DNA of 22,984 nt from Brevundimonas sp. UBA7534 (lineage in GTDB: Bacteria; Pseudomonadota; Alphaproteobacteria; Caulobacterales; Caulobacteraceae): assembly GCF_002479325.1 (NCBI RefSeq), contig NZ_DLMO01000028.1, forward strand, positions 1 to 22,984, in the 5' to 3' direction. Shown piece by piece: positions 1 to 7,751 of the stretch. The number at the start of each line of letters is the position of its first letter. The first letter of the stretch is position 1. A program made the translations under genes and the position numbers. The notes beneath the pieces were generated by a model. The model saw nothing but the letters and a program-made list of their open reading frames with translations, did no database searches and had not been told where the DNA came from.

Positions 1-626
1 ACGTTGCGGCAGAAGATGACGTCGTGGCGGGCGTTGTCGACGGGTTCGTCCAACAGGTTGGCGCGGGCGAAGCTGACCACGCGGGCCAGGTCCGGCTTGA
101 CCCGCCACTGGTCTTCCTCGGGCTCGAACCAGCGCAGCATGGTCTTGGCGGTCAGGCCGCGCTGGATCTCGAAGCCGGTGTAGAGACCCTGCCGCGCCTT
201 CTCGATCGCGCGGTGCGACAGGTCGGTGGCCACGACCTCGATGCGCGCGCCCGTCTCCAGCCCCGCCATGGCGATGGACCAGGCTTCCTGGCCCGTCGAG
301 CATCCGGCCGACCACACCCGCACCTGGCCGGACGGCCGGGCGGAGGCCAACGCGGGCAGCAGTTCACGCTCGAACACCCGGAACGGCGCCCGGTCGCGCC
401 GGAACCAGGTCTCGGGATTCAGAAGCGCCTCGATGACCGCCCAGCCAAGGGAGGCGACCGGATGGGCCCATAGGTTCGTCAGCAACGCTTCGACATTGGC
501 GTAACCCTCGCGTCGCGCGATCGGACCCAGGCGGTGCTCGGCCAACTGCATCCGGTCGCGCTTCAGCCGATAACCGGCGCGCGTGGACATCAGCGTCTGC
601 AACTTGTCGAAGTCGTCGGGCGTCAT
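1..626 (-). CDS. cheR: CheR-family chemoreceptor methyltransferase, 3'-truncated by the window edge
   Basis: The minus strand is open from an ATG at 626 to the left edge, giving about 208 residues with the C-terminus outside the window. CheR enzymes transfer a methyl group from S-adenosylmethionine to glutamates of chemoreceptors in the cytoplasm. The N-terminal ~75 residues look like the helical CheR N domain. The SAM-binding segment VWSAGCSTGQEAWS follows around residue 110, and a later stretch reads DVIFCRNV, the usual end of the Rossmann core. The start ATG overlaps the stop of the upstream cheY by four bases (ATGA), so the two are almost certainly one translationally coupled transcript. 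In many CheRs the glycine loop reads STGEEP; here it is STGQEA. Family assignment is secure; which receptor set it serves cannot be told. Confidence 0.9.
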   Translation of the reverse strand, partial: MTPDDFDKLQTLMSTRAGYRLKRDRMQLAEHRLGPIARREGYANVEALLTNLWAHPVASLGWAVIEALLNPETWFRRDRAPFRVFERELLPALASARPSGQVRVWSAGCSTGQEAWSIAMAGLETGARIEVVATDLSHRAIEKARQGLYTGFEIQRGLTAKTMLRWFEPEEDQWRVKPDLARVVSFARANLLDEPVDNARHDVIFCRN

Positions 627-1000
627 GCGGCGATGGCCCCGACCTCCGCCAGCTTGGACTGCAGGATCTCGCCGTCGAACGGCTTCATCACATAGTCGTC
701 CGCGCCCGCGGCCAGCGCCTCGGCGATCCGGTCGGGCCGGGTCTCGATGGTGCAGAACAGCACCTTGGGCCGGTCGCCGCCGGGCAGGCCGCGCAGCCGC
801 CTGAGGAAGCTCAGCCCGTCCATCACCGGCATGTTCCAGTCGACCAGCAGCACGTCGGGCATGGCCCCGGTGCAATAGGCCAGGGCCTCGGCGCCGTCCG
901 CCGCCTCGTCGACCTCGTAGCCCAGGCCCTCGACGATCCGGCGCGCCACCTTGCGGATGATGCGGCTGTCATCGACGATGAGGCAGGTGGTGAGGTCCAA
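623..1000 (-). CDS. CheY-like single-domain response regulator
   Basis: This is a stand-alone receiver domain of 125 residues when read from the TTG at 1000. It has the acidic pair D10/D11 (IVDDSR), phospho-acceptor D54 (VDWNMP), T84 in the switch position and K106 (MKPFDG). No output domain follows, so it probably acts by protein-protein contact, in chemotaxis or in a phosphorelay. An ATG at 1045 would add 15 residues that do not look like receiver sequence. I prefer the TTG because GGGAG lies nine bases upstream of it, and because a CATAAT -10 candidate at 1057-1062 leaves almost no leader for the ATG. The gene overlaps cheR by four bases and lies downstream of chpT on the same strand. Confidence 0.9.
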   Translation of the reverse strand: MDLTTCLIVDDSRIIRKVARRIVEGLGYEVDEAADGAEALAYCTGAMPDVLLVDWNMPVMDGLSFLRRLRGLPGGDRPKVLFCTIETRPDRIAEALAAGADDYVMKPFDGEILQSKLAEVGAIAA

Positions 1001-1056
1001 GGCCAGATGCTCCCGAAGACGGCGCGCGTCGGTTCGCCGAACCATCGCACAGCAGG

Positions 1057-1089
1057 ATTATGGCCGTTCGGCGGTTAACGAGTCGTTGG
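1057..1089 (-). promoter_or_regulatory. Candidate cheY-cheR promoter with a partial CtrA-like box
   Basis: On the minus strand a CATAAT hexamer (1057-1062, 5 of 6 to TATAAT) has only a weak -35 about 18 bases upstream (ACGACT). Over the spacer and -35 region sits TTAA, seven bases, then TTGG (1075-1089 read on the plus strand). This matches six of eight bases of the TTAA-N7-TTAA CtrA consensus. Control of chemotaxis genes by CtrA would fit a Caulobacterales genome, but a six-of-eight match is weak evidence. Confidence 0.3.
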
Positions 1090-1098
1090 GAAATCGTA

Positions 1099-1764
1099 TC
1101 AGACCGGCATCCGCGCGACCATGACGACGCGGCCGTCTTCAACTTCAAGATGCAGGGCTCCGGCCGCCTCCTTGACCGTCAACCACAGCCAGTAGGGCTG
1201 AATCCACTGGCCCGCCAGTCCTTCCGTCAGTCGTTCGCCCTTCAGACCGGTCAGCGCTTCCGGCTTCAGACGCGCGCGCGCACCCACGGCAAACCCTTCC
1301 AGGTAGAGTTGTTCGCCCTCGACCCGGCTCTGCACCACAGCCTCTCCGCCCAGCGGCAGGGCGCCGACCGTCAGATAGGCCAGGTTGACCAGGGCGCGGG
1401 CCTGCGGCTTGCTGAAATCGCCGTCCGCCACGCGCCAGTCCAGGGTCGCGCGTCCGCCCTCGGTCATGCCCGTGACCAGATCCTTCAGCTCCCGGGCGGT
1501 GAAGCGTTCGCTTGTCGTCGCCGCGCCGAAGGCGACGCGCGCGAAATGCACCAGGGCCACCAGCTTCTGCGCGCTCTGGGCGATCAGGCCCAGGGCGTCG
1601 TCGCGCATGTCCTGCGCGGTCGGATCGTTCAACAGGTCCAGGCCCGAGACGATGGCGCCGGACGGGCTGATGAAGTCGTGGCACAGTTTGGCCGCCACCA
1701 GCGTCGCCAACTCTGTTCCCTCGACGGACGGGGCTTCGGGGGCGGGGGAGGCGACGTCGGTCAT
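1099..1764 (-). CDS. chpT: Histidine phosphotransferase ChpT
   Basis: ChpT is the essential phosphotransferase that passes phosphate from the hybrid kinase CckA to the master cell-cycle regulator CtrA and to CpdR. The protein is 221 aa from the ATG at 1764. It begins with a DHp-like helix carrying KLCHDFISPSGAIVSGLDLL, with H29 as the phosphorylated residue; the active histidine of Caulobacter ChpT is H33, which supports this start. The rest resembles a degenerate GHKL fold, with no N-box or glycine-rich ATP lid visible, as is known for ChpT. An in-frame ATG at 1833 would add 23 Arg/Thr-rich residues and bring the start within about 30 bases of the divergent cysQ start; I consider it less likely. 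Confidence 0.92.
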   Translation of the reverse strand: MTDVASPAPEAPSVEGTELATLVAAKLCHDFISPSGAIVSGLDLLNDPTAQDMRDDALGLIAQSAQKLVALVHFARVAFGAATTSERFTARELKDLVTGMTEGGRATLDWRVADGDFSKPQARALVNLAYLTVGALPLGGEAVVQSRVEGEQLYLEGFAVGARARLKPEALTGLKGERLTEGLAGQWIQPYWLWLTVKEAAGALHLEVEDGRVVMVARMPV

Positions 1765-1864
1765 GGGCGCGGTCCGGGGCGTTCGGGTCACAGTTCGTGT
1801 CGGGCGCGAACCTGACGTGATTTGTCGGTTCATGGAACCGCCGCGATGCTCTATCGACCGCCCG

Positions 1865-2692
1865 ATGACGACCCCATCCAAGACCAAGCTGGCCCAAGAC
1901 CTGAAATCCGGCGCGCTGTCCCTGACCCTGGCCGAGATCGCCGAGGACGCGGCCCGCGTGATCCTGCCCTTCTGGCGCAACGGCGCGGCGGTGGAGACCA
2001 AGGCCGACGACAGCCCCGTGACCCAGGCCGACCGCGCCGCCGAGGCGCTGATCCTGGAACGCCTGGTCGCCGCCTATCCGGGCGTACAGACCGTGGCGGA
2101 AGAGGCGGTCGCCGCGCAGGGCGCGCCGGAGGCGGCCGAGGGCTGGTTCTGGCTGATCGACCCGCTGGACGGCACCAAGGGGTTCATTCGCGGCGGCGAG
2201 GCTTTCACCGTCAACATCGCCCTGATCCACGACGGTTATCCGGTGGCCGGCGTCGTGACGGCGCCGGCCACCGCCACGACCTGGCGTACCGAGGCGCCGG
2301 GCGCCGGGGCTCTGCGCCGCCAGTTCGGCGACGTCCAGGAGGGAGAGGCCCACGCCGGGGCCGAATGGCGGCCGATCCGCGTGCGCGACCGACCCCAGGA
2401 AGGCCTGGCCCTGCTCAGCCACAGCGTCACCGACGAGGAGGCCGCAAGGCTGGCCGCACGGCACGGCTGCACACGCTGGCAGGGGACGGATTCCTCGCTG
2501 AAGTTCTGCCTGATCGCCGAAGGGCGTTTCGACGCCTATCCGCGCTCGGGTCCGACGTCCGAGTGGGATACCGCGGCGGGTCAGGCGGTGCTGGAAGCGG
2601 CCGGCGGCCGCGTCCTGGCCGACGACGGCCAGCGCCTGGCCTACGGCAAGCCGCGCTTCCTGAACGGCCCCTTCGTGGCCATGGGCGGCTAA
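1865..2692 (+). CDS. cysQ: CysQ-type 3'(2'),5'-bisphosphate nucleotidase, inositol monophosphatase family
   Basis: This is a cytoplasmic metal-dependent phosphatase of 275 aa. It is expected to hydrolyse 3'-phosphoadenosine 5'-phosphate left over from sulfate assimilation, or a related sugar/nucleotide bisphosphate. Family metal-binding motifs are present: an acidic EEAVAA segment, the diagnostic WLIDPLDGTKGFI (motif I), and SEWDTAAGQAVLEAAGG (motif II) near the C-terminus. Length and motif order match CysQ better than plain inositol monophosphatase, though close relatives such as HisN-type phosphatases cannot be excluded. The chosen ATG at 1865 gives MTTPSKTK; an ATG at 1832 would add 11 residues. 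The gene is divergent from chpT and convergent with the PAS kinase. Confidence 0.88.
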   Translation: MTTPSKTKLAQDLKSGALSLTLAEIAEDAARVILPFWRNGAAVETKADDSPVTQADRAAEALILERLVAAYPGVQTVAEEAVAAQGAPEAAEGWFWLIDPLDGTKGFIRGGEAFTVNIALIHDGYPVAGVVTAPATATTWRTEAPGAGALRRQFGDVQEGEAHAGAEWRPIRVRDRPQEGLALLSHSVTDEEAARLAARHGCTRWQGTDSSLKFCLIAEGRFDAYPRSGPTSEWDTAAGQAVLEAAGGRVLADDGQRLAYGKPRFLNGPFVAMGG

Positions 2693-2741
2693 AGCGAAAT
2701 CGGTCGGGTCGGACGCGGTCCGACTCGGCTCGGATTTCGCT
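2693..2741. repeat. Nested inverted repeat between convergent genes, probable bidirectional terminator
   Basis: AGCGAAATC at 2693-2701 is repeated in perfect inverse as GATTTCGCT at 2733-2741. Inside lies a second perfect stem, GTCGGAC (2708-2714) and GTCCGAC (2718-2724), with a 3-base loop. The element begins immediately after the cysQ stop codon and lies 73 bases beyond the kinase stop, so it is well placed to end transcription from both sides. Neither strand has a long T-run. It may instead be a dispersed palindromic intergenic element. Confidence 0.6.
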
Positions 2742-2813
2742 TCAGATCAACCGGCGCCTGATTCGCGGCATCCACGGAGCCGCTAAGCGCATCCACCTCA
2801 TCCGGATCGGGTT

Positions 2814-5258
2814 CTAGGCCGCGGCACGCTCCTGGGCCGGCGCCGCGTGGGAGGCGGGCCGGCGGACGGGCAGGTCGAAGCTGACGGTGGTGCCTTCGCC
2901 TGGCGCGCTTTCCATCGTCAGGGCGCCGCCATGCATCTCGATCAGCGACTTGGTCAGGGCCAGGCCCAGGCCGGTGCCCTGGGTGGTCTTGGAATGCTGG
3001 CCCTCCACCTGTTCGAACGGGCGGGCCAGGCGCACGAGATCCTCAGGCGCGATGCCGATGCCGGTGTCGGCGCAGGCGACCCGCACACGCTCCTGGCCGT
3101 CGTCGCCGACGAAGGGGCTTAACGTCAGGGTGATCGACCCGCCATCGGGCGTGAATTTCACGGCATTGGAAATCAGGTTCAGCAGCACCTGCTTGACGCC
3201 GCGATAATCCGCCTGGATGTCCGGCAGATCGGCGGCGCGCACCGCGATGGTCAGGCCCGCCTCCTGAACCTTGCCGCGCATCAGGCGCACGGCGTCCTCG
3301 CAGACCTCCTTCAGCGACACCGCCTCATAGTGCAGCGTCATCTTGCCGGCCTCGATCTTGGCCATGTCCAGAATGTCGTTGATCAGGCTGAGCAGGTGCT
3401 GGCCCGACTTCAGGATGTCGCCAGCATAGCCCTTGTAGCGCGCATCGCCCAGCGGACCGAACATCTCGGCGGCCATGATCTCGGAGAAACCGTTGATGGC
3501 GTTTAGCGGGGTGCGCAGCTCGTGGCTCATATTGGCCAGGAATTCGGACTTGGCCTGGTTGGCGGCCTCGGCGCGGGTCATGGCGACCTCGTACTTGCGG
3601 GCCAGCAGGCTCAACTGCTCGCGGCTGATCTCCAGCTGGTCCACCATCTGACGCAGGTGGTTGGCGGCGCGGTTACGCTCGGCCTCCTGACGCTTGATGG
3701 CGGTGATGTCGGCCGCCGTCACGACCGAGCCGCCTTCGGAGGTGAAGCGCTCGTTCATCTGCAGCCAGCGGCCGTCGTTCAGCTCCAATTCGCGGCGGCC
3801 CGCGCGGTTGTCGACCGGCGGGTGGTCGGCCTTGATGGCCAGGGCGGCGATGCGGTTCAACTCGTCCTTCATCGCCCCGCGTCTGACCACGCCGGGTTCG
3901 AAACCAAAGGCGTCGACGAAGGCCTGATTCCACAGGATCAGCCGGCCCTGGCGGTCGAACAGCACAAAGGCGTCCGAAATGCTCTCCACCCCGTCGCGCA
4001 GCCGGCTCTCGGCGGCTTCGGCGCGCACCTTCGCGCGGCGGGCCTCGGTGATGTCCAGCGCCACGCCCAAGATGGCGGAAAAGCCGTCGTCGTGTCTCTG
4101 CCCGCGCGCCTGGCCGCGCGCGTCGATCCAGCGCACACCGCCCTTCTCCAGCGGCACTGGGAAGGTCACCTCGAAGGCGCCGTAGGCGGCGGCCTGGCGC
4201 AGGGCGTGGGTCACTTCGTCCCGATAGCGCGGATGGATGCGCTCCATCACCGCCGCCGTGTCGACGACCCCACCCTGGGGAAAGCCCAGCATGGCGGCCA
4301 TATAGTCCGACAACGTGACCTCATCGCCCTCCAGATCCCATTCCCACACCCCGCACCGTGCGGCCTCCACGGCGATTCGGAAGCGTTTCTCGGCAGACGC
4401 CAGTTCGCGGCTGGCCTTGGCCCGGCGCCAGCGCTGGAACAGCAGCAGAGCCAAGACGCCCAGTCCCAGGATCACCGGCGCGGCCAACACCCAGGCGTCG
4501 CTCAGCAGGGCGACCACGCCCGCCGGCGGGGCGGGGCGGGCGGCCACGGCGAACAGGCTCGTTCCATGAACCGCCGCCGCAGCCGCCGCGGCGGAGCGTC
4601 CATCGACCATGACCGACCGGGCGCCGTCGTTCGCCGCCAGTTCGGATGCGCGCGCCCCGATCGCCGGAGCCCCCGGCTGGCCGATCTCGTTCGCGTCGGT
4701 CGAAGTCAGGATCCGGCCGTCGGAACCCGTCAGCCGCAGGGTCGCCGTTTCGAACCGCGTCGGTAGCACGACCACGCGCGCGCTCATCTGCGGTCCGCCG
4801 ACAATCAGGGCGCCGTCCTTGGCTCCGCGAAGGTCGCCGGCGCCTGCACGCGTCTCGAAGGCCGGGGCCTCTGCGCCCTCCATCGCCATCGGCTCGCCGC
4901 CGGAATCGCGCACGATGAACGCGGCCGTCGGCGCCGTCCGCCGGGCGGCTTCCACGGCTTCGAGCGGCGCGCCGCCTCGGTCCAGCACCGCCAGGCCCGC
5001 CGCCAGCCCGGCCTGGGCTGCATCCAGCCGCAAGCGGGTATGGACGGCCAGAAGCTCGGCGGCCTGAACCACGGTCTCTTCGCGCAGGGTTTCGGCCTCC
5101 CGCGCCGGGCGTCCGACCTCTCGCGCGGCCAGGAGAACATAGGCTGCGGCCGCCAGGGCCACGACCAGAACCGCGACCCTCAGCCGGGCAGGCGTGCCGG
5201 CGGCGCGATCCGAGGCGCGTCGCCCCGGCGTCTTTCCGCGCCGCTCGTTGCCTGGCAA
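2814..5258 (-). CDS. pleC: PleC/DivJ-family membrane PAS sensor histidine kinase, likely PleC
   Basis: The protein is 814 aa. TM1 is at about 27-44 and TM2 at about 256-275, enclosing a periplasmic domain of about 210 residues. Two PAS domains follow (about 290-405 and 415-525), then a coiled coil, HisKA with NMSHELRTPLNAINGFSEIM (H579) and a HATPase domain (ISNAVKFTPDGG, DTGIGIAP, TGLGLAL). The HisKA sequence with FGPLGDARY is typical of the PleC/DivJ/PdhS group, which sets the phosphorylation of DivK and so tunes CckA-ChpT-CtrA. Caulobacter PleC is 842 aa with H610 and F778. Here H579 lies 236 residues from the end (PleC 233), and the F of RPFEQVEG is 169 residues after the histidine (PleC 168). 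The start is TTG at 5258, the only usable start after an upstream stop, with GGGAG six bases before it. Assignment to PleC rather than another family member is inferred. Confidence 0.82.
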   Translation of the reverse strand: MPGNERRGKTPGRRASDRAAGTPARLRVAVLVVALAAAAYVLLAAREVGRPAREAETLREETVVQAAELLAVHTRLRLDAAQAGLAAGLAVLDRGGAPLEAVEAARRTAPTAAFIVRDSGGEPMAMEGAEAPAFETRAGAGDLRGAKDGALIVGGPQMSARVVVLPTRFETATLRLTGSDGRILTSTDANEIGQPGAPAIGARASELAANDGARSVMVDGRSAAAAAAAVHGTSLFAVAARPAPPAGVVALLSDAWVLAAPVILGLGVLALLLFQRWRRAKASRELASAEKRFRIAVEAARCGVWEWDLEGDEVTLSDYMAAMLGFPQGGVVDTAAVMERIHPRYRDEVTHALRQAAAYGAFEVTFPVPLEKGGVRWIDARGQARGQRHDDGFSAILGVALDITEARRAKVRAEAAESRLRDGVESISDAFVLFDRQGRLILWNQAFVDAFGFEPGVVRRGAMKDELNRIAALAIKADHPPVDNRAGRRELELNDGRWLQMNERFTSEGGSVVTAADITAIKRQEAERNRAANHLRQMVDQLEISREQLSLLARKYEVAMTRAEAANQAKSEFLANMSHELRTPLNAINGFSEIMAAEMFGPLGDARYKGYAGDILKSGQHLLSLINDILDMAKIEAGKMTLHYEAVSLKEVCEDAVRLMRGKVQEAGLTIAVRAADLPDIQADYRGVKQVLLNLISNAVKFTPDGGSITLTLSPFVGDDGQERVRVACADTGIGIAPEDLVRLARPFEQVEGQHSKTTQGTGLGLALTKSLIEMHGGALTMESAPGEGTTVSFDLPVRRPASHAAPAQERAAA

Positions 5259-5345
5259 GGCGATCTCCCGACCCGATTCCTGTGTGAGGGGAATCTAGGC
5301 TGCGTCGCGGATTCGTGTCGAGGCTTGGTTTGCGGTGTTTTGCGC

Positions 5346-5894
5346 TCAGGCCGCGGCCGCCGGCGCCTCTCCAGGCACGCGCGTGACGGCCTCGGTGATC
5401 TCGCGCGCCTGCCGCGCCAGCGCCAGCACAGGCGGCGGGGCCTCTTCGGGGGATTCGGCGACGAGATCCATCAACCGTTCGGCCAGATGCAACAGGCGCG
5501 GCGTGGCGGCGATCAGGCGCGCCTGGAACTCGATCCGTTCGGGGTCGCGATCATATTCTGCGCCCGGCACCCGCCAGCCGCCCCAGTCGGCCTGATCGGT
5601 GACCACCACCGGATAGCTGCCGGGATAGGGATGATGAAGACAGTCTTCCTCCGACTGCCATTTGTTGCGGGCCCGCATGAGACGCCACTGGTTCAAGTCG
5701 TTGGCGGCCGGATCGTCGACCGCCAGCTGAAGCTCCGCCCCGGCGAAGTCCCGGCCCAGGCCGACGTCGTAGGTGACGCGCACCGGCTCGTCGAAGCCCT
5801 TGGCCCAAACGGGCTGGACCTTCTCGATGTGGGCCCAGGCGCCGACGCACTCGACCCAGACCTTCTGCCCCTTCTGGAACTGCGCGCGCGCCAT
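5346..5894 (-). CDS. Conserved hypothetical protein
   Basis: The ORF is 182 aa with an ATG start, codon use typical of the neighbours and no close overlap on either side. I do not recognise a named family. The first ~60 residues (FQKGQKVWVECVGAWAHIEK, then a TYDVGLGRDF segment) look like a small beta-barrel, possibly SH3- or KOW-like. The middle is rich in Trp/Asp/Asn (NDLNQWRLMRARNKW, then TDQADWGGWRVPG). The C-terminal third is helical and ends in an Ala/Pro tail. No signal peptide or membrane segment is visible, so it is probably cytoplasmic. It lies 87 bases upstream of the PleC-like kinase on the same strand and could share its transcript. Confidence 0.8.
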   Translation of the reverse strand: MARAQFQKGQKVWVECVGAWAHIEKVQPVWAKGFDEPVRVTYDVGLGRDFAGAELQLAVDDPAANDLNQWRLMRARNKWQSEEDCLHHPYPGSYPVVVTDQADWGGWRVPGAEYDRDPERIEFQARLIAATPRLLHLAERLMDLVAESPEEAPPPVLALARQAREITEAVTRVPGEAPAAAA

Positions 5895-6007
5895 CCGCCG
5901 TCTCCCCGCCTGGTCCGCAGCGTGACAGGATGAAGACGCGGCCTTAGCGTCCGGTTCGCGGATACGGTGAAGAAAGACTGAAGGCCCGCACCCCCGGTCG
6001 AGCCGCC

Positions 6008-6418
6008 TCAGCTGCGTGAAATGCTTTCCAGCGTTTCGCCCGCGTACTTCTCCTTCACCCGCGTGGAGAGATCGCCCAGCGAGACGACGCCCACGACCCG
6101 CTCGTGCTTGTCGACCACGGGCGCGCGGCGGATCTGGCGGCCGCTCATCAGGTCCAGCACGGTCTTAAGGTCGGCGTCGTCTCGCACGGTCTGGGCGTCG
6201 CGGCTGATGTATTCGACCACCGGCGAATCCGGGGACGCGCCGGCCGCCACGGCCCGCACCACGATGTCGCGATCCGTTATCGTGCCGATCAGCCGGTCGC
6301 CCTCAGCCACGGGGATGAAGCCGAAGTCGCCACGGGCCATGCGGTCCGACACCTCGCGCAGAGTGTCTCCGGGGCGGGCGATATGCACATCGCGGGTCAT
6401 GACGTCGCGAACCTTCAT
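6008..6418 (-). CDS. Tandem CBS-domain protein
   Basis: The 136-aa protein consists almost entirely of two CBS domains. The first spans about residues 5-60 (VRDVMTRDVHIARPGDTLRE, then GTITDRDIVVRAVA) and the second about 70-125 (VEYISRDAQTV, RRAPVVDKHERVVGVVSLGD). Paired CBS domains form a Bateman module that usually binds adenine nucleotides and senses energy charge. With no fused enzyme or channel, the partner cannot be named. The ATG at 6418 is preceded by AAGGGAG at good spacing. The gene stands alone, with 113 bases to the hypothetical gene downstream. Confidence 0.9.
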   Translation of the reverse strand: MKVRDVMTRDVHIARPGDTLREVSDRMARGDFGFIPVAEGDRLIGTITDRDIVVRAVAAGASPDSPVVEYISRDAQTVRDDADLKTVLDLMSGRQIRRAPVVDKHERVVGVVSLGDLSTRVKEKYAGETLESISRS

Positions 6419-6487
6419 GGTGAAACTCCCTTGGCTGCGTTCGACCGGATCAACCCGCGCGAACGGTCGAGGTTCCGGCCGGCCGCC

Positions 6488-6892
6488 TCAGGCCTTGCGC
6501 GCGTCGAAGGCGGCGCGAGCGGCCTCGATCCGCTCGATGTTCGCTTCGGCCCATCCCCACACGCCGCAGAAGGCCTCGGCCAGCGTCAATCCCAGATCGG
6601 TCAGTCGGTACTCCACCTTGGGCGGTATGACCGGATGCACCGTGCGCACGACCAGTCCGTCGCGTTCCATCAGCCTCAGCGTCTGGGTCAGCATCTTCTG
6701 GCTGATCCCGCCGACCAGATCGCCCACCCGGCTGAACCGTTGCTCGCCATGTTCGGCCAGCACCTCCAGCACCAGCATGGTCCACTTGTCCGCGACACGG
6801 CCGATGACGTCGTTGACCAAGGCTTCCACGCGCGGATCGGCGACGGCTCCGGTTTCCGGATGAGCAATTCGAGCAGGAGGAGCAGCCGCCAT
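6488..6892 (-). CDS. HxlR-family winged-helix transcriptional regulator
   Basis: This is a 134-aa DNA-binding protein of the HxlR (DUF24) family. The family core is clear: VIGRVADKWTMLVLEVLAEH leads into RFSRVGDLVGGISQKMLTQTLRLMERDGLV (recognition helix) and the wing VIPPKVEYRLTDLG. Many HxlR regulators sense electrophiles or oxidants through a conserved N-terminal cysteine. Here the only cysteine is late (AFCGVWGW), so classical thiol sensing near the DNA-binding domain is not obvious. I use the ATG at 6892; a TTG two codons upstream is also possible. It is divergent from a short-chain dehydrogenase, the usual pairing for a local repressor or activator of an oxidoreductase. Confidence 0.9.
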   Translation of the reverse strand: MAAAPPARIAHPETGAVADPRVEALVNDVIGRVADKWTMLVLEVLAEHGEQRFSRVGDLVGGISQKMLTQTLRLMERDGLVVRTVHPVIPPKVEYRLTDLGLTLAEAFCGVWGWAEANIERIEAARAAFDARKA

Positions 6893-6911
6893 ATCCAAAT
6901 CTTTCTCATGA

Positions 6912-6942
6912 GTAAGTATGGCGCTTTTCGGTGCCTACTTTC
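6912..6942. promoter_or_regulatory. Palindromic operator candidate for the HxlR regulator
   Basis: In the 103-base divergent region, GTAAGTA (6912-6918) and TACTTTC (6936-6942) form an inverted repeat with one mismatch. Inner half-sites TGGC and GCC extend the symmetry. HxlR/DUF24 dimers typically bind such AGTA/TACT-containing palindromes, so this is the best place for autoregulation and control of the dehydrogenase gene. Confidence 0.5.
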
Positions 6943-6995
6943 CATTGGGGGGGATGGGTTCTACCTCCGCCCGCATTCCCGCGAAAGGATTCATC

Positions 6996-7748
6996 ATGAA
7001 CATCACCGGCAACACTATCCTGATCACCGGCGGCGGCACGGGCATCGGCCGGGCCCTGGCCGAGGCGCTGCACGCGCGCGGCAACCGCATCATCATCACC
7101 GGCCGCCGCGAGGCGGTGCTCAAGGAGACGGCCGAGGCCAACCCCGGCATGGCCTGGGCGACCCTGGACGTCGAAGACGCCGCGGCCGTCCGCGCCTTCT
7201 GCGAGCAGGTGACGAAGGACCATTCGGACCTCAACGGGGTGATCCTGAACGCGGGGATCATGAAGGCGGAGGATCTGACGGCCGACCCGTTCGACCTGGC
7301 GACGGCGGAGTCGACCATCGCCACTAATCTGTTGGGGCCGATCCGGCTGACCGCCGGCCTGTTGCCGCATCTGAAGGCCCAGCCGTCGGCCTTCGTCATG
7401 ACCGTGACGTCGGGCCTGGCCTTCATCCCGCTGACGGCGACGCCGACCTACAACGCCACCAAGGCGGCCATGCACAGCTGGAGCATTTCGCTGCGCCACC
7501 AGCTTCGTCATACCTCGGTCGAGGTGCTGGAACTGGCCCCGCCGGCGGTCGCCACCGACCTGATGCCCGGCCATGCGGAAAACCCGAATTCCATGCCCCT
7601 GGCTGACTATGTCGCCGAGGTGACGGGCCTGATCGAAAAGGGCGACACGCCGCGCGGCGAAATCCTGGTCGAGCGGGTCAAGCCGCTGCGTCAAGCCGAG
7701 ACCAGCGGAAACTGGGACACGGTGTTCGCCGCCTTGAACGGCCGCTGA
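6996..7748 (+). CDS. Short-chain dehydrogenase/reductase
   Basis: A 250-aa classical SDR oxidoreductase using NAD(P)H. The nucleotide-binding TGGGTGIG motif is at residues 11-18, LNAGI at 84-88, and the catalytic set is N111, S139, Y152 and K156 (YNATK). Sequence style resembles the DltE-like SDR group often annotated as hypothetical oxidoreductases; the substrate cannot be deduced. The ATG at 6996 has GAAAGGA at ideal spacing. It is divergent from the HxlR regulator, with a palindrome between them, so expression is probably controlled by it. Its stop is three bases from the stop of the convergent MerR-type gene. Confidence 0.92.
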   Translation: MNITGNTILITGGGTGIGRALAEALHARGNRIIITGRREAVLKETAEANPGMAWATLDVEDAAAVRAFCEQVTKDHSDLNGVILNAGIMKAEDLTADPFDLATAESTIATNLLGPIRLTAGLLPHLKAQPSAFVMTVTSGLAFIPLTATPTYNATKAAMHSWSISLRHQLRHTSVEVLELAPPAVATDLMPGHAENPNSMPLADYVAEVTGLIEKGDTPRGEILVERVKPLRQAETSGNWDTVFAALNGR

Positions 7749-7751
7749 TCG

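Noticed and set aside
1145..2464. A 439-codon minus-strand frame spanning chpT and cysQ
   Set aside because: It covers two recognised genes in wrong frames and encodes Gly/Arg/Pro-rich sequence with no domain.
3522..4766. A 414-codon open frame on the plus strand opposite the PAS kinase
   Set aside because: High-GC antisense shadow with low-complexity Gly/Gln/His composition; the minus strand encodes complete kinase motifs.
6688..6945. An ATG-started 85-codon frame overlapping the HxlR gene on the same strand
   Set aside because: It is out of frame with the HxlR protein, has a Trp/Ser-rich nonsense composition and covers the probable operator.
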